NCBI GenBank assembly: GCA_020055645.1
Contig: CM034548.1
Coordinates: 48,972,296-49,036,295 of the forward strand
DNA from: Tomocerus qinae
Taxonomy: Eukaryota > Arthropoda > Collembola > Entomobryomorpha > Tomoceridae
Reading direction: 5' to 3'
DNA length: 64,000 bases
Below, piece after piece: positions 36,000-64,000 of this stretch (positions within the stretch are counted from its first letter, which is position 1; every line of letters begins with the position of its first letter). The translations under genes and the position numbers were made by a program. The notes beneath the pieces were generated by a model. That model made no database searches and had not been told where the DNA came from. It worked only from the letters and a program-made list of their open reading frames with translations.

Positions 36000-36644
36000 G
36001 GCTGAATTTAGGCAGCGGTACTTGTTGCCGCTGTTGCCGCTAGGGGTGGCAACAGTGGCGACACAAAAAATTACCAGCGGCGACACGCAAAATCCATTAG
36101 CGGCGACGCAGCTAAAACCACTAAACCTAATACAGGCCGGTGCCTTGCTGCTCTGAGCTCAATGCTTAACAGCGGCAACAGAAGATATCAGAATCATGTG
36201 TCGGCTGAATTTAGGCAGCGTGATCTCGTTGCCTCAATTGCCCCGGTTGCCCCATGCTTAGTCACTTTACCTATAATATGTTGCCTCCCGTCACTATTTT
36301 TGCCTCTTTTTTTGACCCAACCTAATAAAAAATAAACTGTTTTATTGTTAATGCATAACAAAAATGTAGCATGTTAATTTTTAATTAGGTTAGGTCAAAA
36401 AAGATGCAAAAAATGAGTGAGGCAAATGAAATGACGTTAGGTTAACTGGCTTAACTCGGGGCAACCGGGGCAATTAGCCTAAATTCAGCCAATGTGTCTC
36501 TGTTGCCGCTGGTCAGTGTTGCCGCTAGTGGTTTTAGCTGTGTCGCCACTGTATCCGCTATTATGCTGTTGCCGCTAACCCCACATGCATCCCAGCGGCA
36601 ACAGCGGGGACGTGGCAACAACGTACCGCTGCCTAAATTCAGCC
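36000..36644. mobile_element. Foldback element, outer copy (645 bp)
   Basis: Begins ggctgaatttaggcagcggt and ends with the reverse complement. The arms are rich in ttgccgctg repeats, so it can fold over most of its length. It sits inside the THAP element between the THAP and coil exons and contains a second element with the same 14-bp terminus. Confidence 0.85.
36202..36492. mobile_element. Foldback element, nested inner copy (~290 bp)
   Basis: Starts ggctgaatttaggcagcg and ends gcctaaattcagcc. The arms share ttgccccggttgcccc-type sequence, and the centre is AT-rich (ataaaaaataaactg). Same terminal 14 bp as the enclosing element, different arms. Confidence 0.8.
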
Positions 36645-37508
36645 GTGAATAAAGTTGACTTGTCTCTACGATTTTTCTTTTCTTAGGGCTTGGTCTTTTT
36701 AAAGCGGTCCTGGTCTTTTATATTGGGGGTACTGTGGAAATATTGTAGGAACAGCACCGGTTTTTAGCTTTCGTATTTTTAGACCTTCCTTATAATCCTG
36801 TTCTTTAAAATGCTTGCTACAAACACATGTCCATTTATTTCTTCGCATGTCTTCTCTCTTGTTGGCCAATAAAAATAGCTTGACATTATCGGGAATAGCA
36901 GCCTCGTTATCACATTTTTGTTAAGCTTCTGACTTTGACGATGTGGACTGTAAAAAATCGTTTTCCTAATTGAGTGGTGAATAATTATAAAAGATAAGTT
37001 AAATAATTAGGTAATATAAATCACTAATTCGGTGTTAATTTTTGTGATATTTTAAAAATGAAAAATAACCAATTAATTGTTTACCTATCCTCTGAAGGAG
37101 ACCAAGTTTTGATTTATTTCCTGTTTCTCCTCTAGAAATATTTTTTAACCACAGTCCTCGAATATTCGGATCTGACGGAAACCCGTGAAAACTGGTTTTG
37201 TCATTGGTATTTGATCTTATTCTTGATGTACAAAAAGGCACAGCACATTGTCTACCCATATTATTAGGTTTCCAACTTTATGTAATTGTAATTTTATAAC
37301 AAAAAACTGAAACAATCAGCAAAATCAACTTGTTTGTCTCTGAAAATCTAATAAAAGTAATACTATTTCACATTTGAAAGGGGAGTCTATGAGCGCTCAC
37401 GGTAAAGGCGGTAACTATATTTTGTCCGCTTCTATTTGAGACATATGAGTGAGCCTTCCTATTACGCTAGCCTCGCTGCAACACAACATTAGAGTGTTTT
37501 TCTTTAAC

Positions 37509-38237
37509 TTAACTTTGAGCCTGACGTAGCTTAAAACTTTACGCGATTTTCCTTACGAAAAAACTTACGCTACGGTTACGTCGAACAGTTATCATTTTCC
37601 GTAAGTATTAGATTGCGTAAAATGATGCCGCAAATTTTAAATTATTTTACAAAAGTATGAAATGTACCATTACGAAATAAAAGGCTGGAAGCATCTGAAA
37701 TGAACTGCCACGGATTGTGAAAACAAACCAATGTTTATCTCCATCCTACAAAAATATATGAGTATAAATTCGAGAAAACCATATTTTTAGATTTAATGAC
37801 ATCTAGAATTGGTTAACTGCTAAATGTCTAATGTGCTTCCAGCCTTTCGATTTATAACAATTCATTTATCAACTCACTTTATCCTTGAAAAATGAATTGA
37901 TTAACTGCTTTAACTTAAATTTACCGTTTTTGAATATTTACCTTTTGACGTGACGTTTCAGCCTTTTTCTTCGTTATGACTTGAAAAACAATTAGTTTTT
38001 TGTTTTTGTAGCTTGTAACAGTTTCAGTTTAGTTGTAGTTAGTAAAAATTGCAATGTGCGCTTTTAATTTTTGCAGGCAGACTAAATCCTGAGAGTCTTA
38101 CGTACGGTCGTCATCCTCAAACGTAGTGTAGCCATTTTTATGCGACGTAAGTCGATTTTTTTGGCGTAGCGTTGGATTCCTGCGGAAAATGGGAGGAGCT
38201 TAACGTAAAACTTATGCTACGCCAGGCTCAAAGTTAA
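37509..38237. mobile_element. 730-bp inverted-repeat element
   Basis: The edges ttaactttgagcctg-cgtagc and gctacgccaggctcaaagtt are complementary. Further internal pairs (aacttacgctacg / cgtagcgttgg, acgtaaaactt) are present. No transposase frame. It begins 27 bp after the P-like element's flanking duplication. Confidence 0.7.
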
Positions 38238-38373
38238 TGAAAAAAACTAACTGTCTAAAAGATGTCGAATATTCACATTATAACGTGTCAAAAAAGTTTA
38301 CTATGAGTCAGGCAAAGTATCTAGAAAGGTCATAGGGGGAGGGGCAACCAAAAGTAGTGACAAAAATGAGACG

Positions 38374-38737
38374 TACCGTATTATTCGAAACAATTCTCCG
38401 GAGATTTATTGTTTCGAATGCTCCTAATTTTGCTCCTAAAAATCGGCATAATTATTTCCATACGGAGAATTATTTTTCAGACAGCCAATTCTTAGTAAGT
38501 ACTTGCAATCGTCAATTTTAAACATTTTAAAAAGAAGTATGAGGCAATTGTTCGAAGGACTTTAATATTGGTCGTCATTTGAAGAAATGTCCATTGGTCG
38601 GTCGGTGAGTTCCATTTTTGGACTGTAAACTATTTCGATACGGAGAATTTTAGCGCTAATATTTTGCTCTTGAAAAGCAAAAAAAAGTCCCCCGGTGAAT
38701 TATACTGATACGAAGAATTATTTCGATTAATACGGTA
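38374..38737. mobile_element. TA-flanked (pogo-type) MITE copy
   Basis: Bounded by taccgtattattcgaaacaa and tttcgattaatacggta, with TA at both ends; 364 bp. It shares the internal tattttgctcttgaaaagcaaaa block with the copy at 57358. Confidence 0.8.
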
Positions 38738-39083
38738 TTCGCACTAAGCGATTAAAGTTTGAAGTCGATGTAAATCTGTAACTCTAACAATATTGGCGAT
38801 GAATTTGTAGAAATGTGGAAGTCCGACATTGGGACAAACTCTAAGCCAATTTGAAACGCGTTCTGTACTTTGCGCATTCAATTAGTAAAATCTCTGTTCA
38901 GCCATAGTTTCATGCTTAACTTTCATTTTTATATGTAAATAATTTTTTTCTCAGTAATTTTTTCTCAGTCTACAATTATATAATAGATGATGAGTAAAAT
39001 AATTATCCTATATGATGCTGAAACTGGTTAGGTTAATATATATTACAGTGAACAGGTTATCTAATTAAGGATTTTTGTGTTAG

Positions 39084-59240
<20,157 letters not shown>

Positions 59241-59246
59241 GTATAA

Positions 59247-62236
59247 GTAAGCAATTTTATCAATTCTTGTTGCTGAAAAATGTATTTTCCAGGTAGCATT
59301 CAAAAATATAACTTTCTATTTTAGCATCCGGTCTTTGGCACCACAAAATACTGAGTTGTTGAACAAAATCGTTAACTAATCTTAATCTTAATTATTGAAT
59401 CAAAAATAATAGTGTTCCAAATTCAACATAATTTATTTAACCAAACAGTGAATTTTTTTCTACAGTTAATAGTTGAAGTCTTATCATCAGCGCTTGTTTT
59501 TCATCATATCAATCATTTATATGTACATAACAATCACATCATTTTAAATAACCCCATAATTTTGATTCCCTCGGGTTTTAATCAATCTTGTGTAACTTAA
59601 ACCTACATATTTAATCATACTCGATATTTTAGTCACGACTCTCACGACTCACAACTCTAATTAGCCCTGTTATTTTAATTAACCCCACTACTTTTAGTTG
59701 AAGTTGAATTGATTTATTTAATATTCTCGGCGAGCCGAAGCTCAAAGAATATGCAAGGTTTTACAATTTTACATACAGAAAATACAAATGACAATGCCTT
59801 TTCACTTTCATGCCAACCAACCGACAACTTGGTGAGAAATTCATACCAAAACACCTGAGTATCTCAATACTCCTCTCCCATTAATACCCGAGTAACGAAA
59901 GCTAAACCTTCTCCATAATATAGGTACCCGGTGGATCAGGACTTATCCAACCGTTTGAACAAGTAATTACGCTCCGCACACCTAGCCCCAAAGTACATAA
60001 TCATTGCAAATTCCCACGCATGTAAAACATTTGTAATTTTGAGCTACTCCAATTAGTTATAAGAATGAAAACTGCCCGCCACAGTATAGGTATATATAAA
60101 TAACGTTATAAGTTGAATTCGTAGATATGTTAACTACAATATTGTGCCATAAAATTATTCTGTGAAATATAAACTATACCTACACATGTAACAAGCCTTG
60201 TAGACAGCGGAATCTATTATACTTACAGTGGTTACCCAAAGTATTCTTATACTTGGGGGGTTGGCAGCCAGCAGTCCACAAACTTAAACCCAACTCATTC
60301 TGATTATGTGTGCATTTGTCAACTGTGTGTTCCTATTTCACTCGCTAATGCACTGAGGGAAGGTTAGATACGTCACTGTGTTGAGAAATAGGTCAGACGA
60401 CACGCTAGTAAGAAAAGCTTTCCGCTATCAGCTCGTTCGTCTCCAGAGTTATTTCCTTAATTAGACATTTGCCTGTATTTCCATCATGTCCACAGATTAT
60501 ACAGAACTTCCAGCCAGCCGCTGCATGCCATCGCCCCTCTGCATTCCAGTAACGCCAACACATCCCCTTATGCAAATCCACAATCACCAATTCCAGTTTT
60601 TCTTCTTCTTTCCATGCGGTTTTTCCCAAAAAATTCACTTTTTTCGAAAGTCTCTAATTCAACGCACTCCAAAATGTTTTTTCCAAGTAGGTCAAAGCAC
60701 TAGGAACTCACAGACCCCAAAAAACAGTTGAAAGCACAGTTTTCACCACTAAAAATTCTTCAAAATGTACGGACACAAAAGCACACCACCTTACACTCCG
60801 AACGCCAGCTGCCAACCTCAACCCCACTATTTTTAATCCTCCTTGTCCTAGTTTTAGTCTACCCTTATACTTTGCGTTATTTTAATAACCCCTATATGAT
60901 AATTGACCCATTTTTTTTAAAGTCATAGTCATGAATGATTTGACAGATATTCAGACATGAAAGCTGCATAGTACCAAAAAAATCTATTACTGATTATTTA
61001 CATTGACACTACTGTATTTCTACGCTTTGCAACCCCAACGAGGCACTACAGTCTGTGCCACCTATGCGAGCAATGCGGCACTCTGTTCACAGGCTTCTTA
61101 TACATGTAAAGTTTCAAATAATTTTCAAAATTTTTATAACTGGTGAAAAATAAAGCCTCATTAGCAGCTCCTCACAAAGTTTCAAAAAGATCGGTGGAAA
61201 ACTGTAAGAGGAAATACTGGAGATAGTAAACATAATTTCCAAAATCAATAATCAAATCAAACTATAATATAAACGCACATGTCCGATTGCACGTTTATAT
61301 CCCGTACTAGCCGGTCACTGGGCCCAGGGCCTGTTATAAATAAAGCTAGCGTTTATTCCGGGGCATAAACTGTACGATGATTAGAATGAAATAAAAATCT
61401 AACAGATACACAAATTTTTTATATTAATTCCGATTGATCTTCCTACGGTTTCTCATTTTGTAGGACGGTAGGTAAAGATTTTACATTCACAGAGTCAAAA
61501 AGTATTCCAAAACTTCGCCTTAGTACGAATCTAGAGTCAACTTTTTGTTTTGAAATAGAATTGTGGGTACTGGCAAGTTACTCCGGTCACCTACCATGAT
61601 CACATGTTTGACTCACGGTTTACGGTATTCAAACCACCATTATACATACTGCCATTAATAGATAATGGGCCATTTTGAAGTCAAGTTAGCCTTAATAGCA
61701 TCAATGTAGCGTCAAGCGGTCAATTAGAAAACGGAATAATTTTGATTTTAATTTGACAATTGAGGGATATTTTGGCAATAAATTTTAGAAATTGTTTATT
61801 TCGTTAGAAACCAACTGTGATGAGGGTCTTTAATTGAAAAATAGGGGACAAAAATGATGAAAAAATGTACTGTAGGGAATCTGGGTTTTAGGCATAAGTT
61901 TAAGCTTTAAGACTTTAAGAAGGTATTGTAAGCCTGAGTTACGGCCAAAGGAATATTAGGTTAAGTGTAATGTTAAGTTTAAAATGTATTTGTAAAGCTC
62001 TGGGATTGAGCTTACGGGAAATAAACATAGTTTTAAGTGGTAAAGTTAAATAAAAGATATTTGCTATGACATTTTGGTCATTGTGAATGTAAAATCAGAA
62101 AGAACTTTAAGGCCTGATTCTGATAGTATGTTTGATGTTGATCCTAGGTCAAGGATCAACGCAGCTAATTGCCGTCATAGCTGAAGGTGGTTAGTGAATG
62201 AACGGCTCCAATGGTGTAGTTGGAGCTAAAATAGGT
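59247..62236. other. PDE3 downstream intron, no recognised feature
   Basis: No PDE3 exon with the HDxDHPG metal site was found. A 77-codon minus-strand frame at 60405-60638 contains CIICGHDGNTGKC but fits no family I can name. Confidence 0.4.
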
Positions 62237-62660
62237 TACCGTAATAATCGATATAATTCCCCGCATCGAAATAGTTCCCCGGTCAAAATTTAGGGCATTT
62301 GGTACGCTAAAGCACATATATTTACAGTTTAAGTACAGGTGTACTTACAGTAAGAACGTGTGTGCTAAAAGAGAAAGGAAGCAATATAAATATATTCAGA
62401 AAAAAATTGCTGATGTGGGAAAGTTTCAAATGTCACTTGAGTGAGTCCACTAAAAAAGAATTACTCAAATTACATGTCGATACTGCTGTCATTCCTGGAG
62501 GTTGCACTAAATATGTACAAGCGGCTGATGTGTGTTGGAACAAACCTTTCAAGGACTCCATCCGGGCAAAATACAATGAATGGGTGACAACACCTGGAAG
62601 CATTGAATTAACCAAAGTGGGTAATTCTAATTCTAGTCGTGATTCCGATCTGGGATCTTG
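62237..62660 (+). pseudogene. pogo/Tigger-type transposase fragment beside a TA-type terminus
   Basis: The stretch starts taccgtaataatcgatataa, a diverged copy of the TA-flanked MITE terminus. From 62362 it encodes the C-terminal part of a DDE_1 (pogo/Tigger) transposase: LMWESFKCHL, then VIPGGCTKYVQAADV and NKPFKDSIRAKYNEW. The family normally has WDSF at the first motif; here the Asp is Glu. The N-terminal DNA-binding and first catalytic part is absent, so it is an internally deleted relic. The frame loses similarity after about 62610. Confidence 0.8.
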
Positions 62661-62699
62661 GACTTGTTTGGTTCCTGGGATCTGTTGCTGTGACTAACG

Positions 62700-62940
62700 T
62701 CTAGTGTTCCTTCTGGCAGCTGATGTTGCTTGATACTGCTGGTTGTAAGTGTCGTGACTTTTCCTTGGCTTCCGAATTCGGATCCTTGGAAGAAACAGGG
62801 GGGCGCTGGGTTCAGTACTCGACTGAGCACGTGGATTCTGAATTCGGTTCCACGTGTTAGGTTCCTGCTTGGCTTCTGAATTCGGTTCCTTGCAGAGTAT
62901 ACGAAGCGGCTGAATTCGGTCTTTCGTATTTGTCCTCGTC
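62700..62940. repeat. Imperfect repeats of ggcttctgaattcggttcc
   Basis: Four to five diverged copies of the motif (near 62768, 62835, 62870, 62908) in a locally GC-richer stretch directly after the pogo fragment. Confidence 0.6.
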
Positions 62941-62959
62941 GCACCCTTTAGCTTTCCTG

Positions 62960-63650
62960 GGTTAACTATTTGGGGCTCTCTAAACCTTTTACTTATTTTA
63001 TCGTGGGCTTGTATCCTATTGAGTGGTTATAATTCTTAAAGGTTATCTTGCAGTTTATCGTATTGTGAGTTTGCTTAATGTTAGTTGTTTGGATATTGGT
63101 CAAAGCTCTTAGATATATTTGTATTGTATTTCTATTGCGTTCTTTGTCTATTTATTATACGAAGTTATTTGGCATTCATTCTTTATTGTAAAAAGGACTA
63201 GTGTGAGGGTTGGTGATAACCAAATAGTGACGCCAGGTTAAGAGCACTTGGGCGGAAAATAGCCTTATAGCTTACATCAGTCGTTACAGTACATATTGTG
63301 ATGTAAAAAGTAAAGTATTTTCAGACAATATTCCACTTATGTTCTATCAGCTATGGTTCTAATTTTACAGTTTCCAACAAATTTCTAGCACATTTTTTGT
63401 CTCTTTATTTTTCAATTAAACTATTGGTTGTGAAATTGAAAAATATGATAATTCAATGTAAATGGACTAATTATAAATTTTCCCGCGCATGAAATAATGG
63501 GGTCCTTGAGAGCACTCAGCACTGAAAGCTGGAAAAATTTGCTTACAGAATGGATGCACTATTTCTGCTATGAAATATTTCGCGCCTTGTTGTAAGTCGT
63601 AGGAGACTTAACTGACACAGTACACAGAATGACAAAGATACAAACGGAAT
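62960..63650. other. No recognised feature
   Basis: AT-rich sequence without supportable frames. Confidence 0.4.
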
Positions 63651-63653
63651 GTT

Positions 63654-63731
63654 TTCAATAATGTACCCCAAAGCATACCTTCATGTGTTAAATTTAGTAC
63701 ATGTAGGTATGTATTGGGGTACATTATTGAA
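63654..63731. mobile_element. 78-bp hairpin, small foldback element
   Basis: ttcaataatgtaccccaaag and its complement (ttggggtacattattgaa) enclose a short centre; very high arm identity suggests a recent insertion or a conserved hairpin. Confidence 0.6.
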
Positions 63732-64000
63732 GACATTAATTAGTCACCGCGCATGTCAAATTTTTACCGTTTATCGTCTACTTCTAATACAGTAGCACGG
63801 AAACCTCTTGATACAAACATACAAACCTACACGGGTACACATACGGAATTATCTACGCGCATGTCCCACTTAACACTTATTATAAGATAACACTTATTAT
63901 AAGAAAGAGATGTGTATCCGTGTCGGTTTGTACAGGGATACCCACTAGTCGTGCACGCATAGTTTGGTTATTAACTTGAGAACCAGGGCAGCTAGAGACA

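Larger units (their letters stand above)
35660..37259 (-). pseudogene. THAP-domain P-type transposase, disrupted
   Basis: Exon 1 (37259 to about 37085) starts MGRQCAVPFCTSR with the C-x4-C pair and conserved SFHGFPSD...LWLK, then a donor (AGGATAG|gtaaac). Exon 2 (about 36833 to 36700) supplies WTCVCSKHF, i.e. the C-x2-H pair, and the AVPTIF box that closes a THAP domain. It then hits a stop just before a basic KRPSPKKRK stretch. A further exon (about 35957 to 35725) reads SEAQQKCENEAAIPD and a heptad-rich coil ending LEAKDKELEILRKHMKK-stop. A copy of the beginning of this coil exon, with an in-frame stop, is duplicated directly before exon 2 (36826-36968). A frame at 35269-35532 may be more transposase, but I cannot assign it. 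Confidence 0.75.
34967..37475 (-). mobile_element. P-like THAP transposon with long TIRs and flanking duplication
   Basis: The ends are inverted copies of cgaggctagcgtaataggaa and its continuation (ggctcactcat), matching for about 31 bp, as P elements do. ctgcaac flanks both ends (34960-34966, 37476-37482), a 7-bp direct repeat close to the 8 bp expected for P elements. On the minus strand the element encodes a split THAP zinc finger, a basic patch and a coiled coil. Downstream transposase sequence is mostly lost. Foldback DNA (36000-36644) and an internal duplication have broken it further. It lies between TMEM131 and the first recognised PDE3 exon, possibly in PDE3's first intron. Confidence 0.8.

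Noticed and set aside
60405-60638. Cys-containing minus-strand frame (CIICGHDGNTGKC)
   Set aside because: Only 77 codons, no recognised zinc-binding family and no exon context.

Overview
This is animal (metazoan) nuclear DNA: AT-rich, with GT-AG introns interrupting two large protein-coding genes, both on the + strand, and a dense load of DNA-transposon and LINE remnants. The protein repertoire and transposon families would suit an arthropod or similar invertebrate, but the window alone cannot name the species. There is no operon structure, CRISPR array or rRNA gene, and I found no tRNA.

Gene 1 (12.2-26.7 kb) is a complete TMEM131 orthologue. Twenty-four coding exons join with consistent phase into one frame of 2,084 codons plus stop. 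It is predicted to be a secretory-pathway membrane protein: a luminal PapD-like domain and further beta-sandwich modules, one transmembrane helix, and a long low-complexity cytosolic tail. In characterised orthologues this architecture links collagen/cargo folding in the ER to COPII/TRAPP export.

Gene 2 (39.1-59.2 kb, continuing past the window) is a PDE3-type cyclic nucleotide phosphodiesterase. Seven exons are recognisable. They run from the regulatory segment after the membrane domain, through a serine-rich linker with RRxS sites, to the start of the catalytic domain ([10 protein letters not shown]). The membrane-anchor exons upstream and the metal-binding half downstream were not found. 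The two genes have no evident joint pathway.

Between and inside these genes lie mobile elements. These include a THAP-domain P-like element with long inverted termini and a flanking duplication (34.97-37.48 kb), itself interrupted by nested foldback elements; a LINE with an intact reverse-transcriptase frame (40.7-43.3 kb, minus strand), plus two degraded LINE pieces (21.0 and 32.1 kb); and a pogo/Tigger-type transposase fragment (62.2-62.7 kb) beside an end that matches a family of TA-flanked MITEs at 33.8, 38.4 and 57.4 kb. There are also two hAT-type MITEs (10.6, 34.2 kb), a 558-bp foldback with a 10-bp target duplication (53.7 kb), and many other inverted-repeat elements and tandem arrays.

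The first ~10 kb and last ~1 kb contain no gene I can support. I saw no convincing new gene system. The most interesting material is the nested transposon structure, the pogo-MITE relationship, and transposons abutting splice acceptors of TMEM131.
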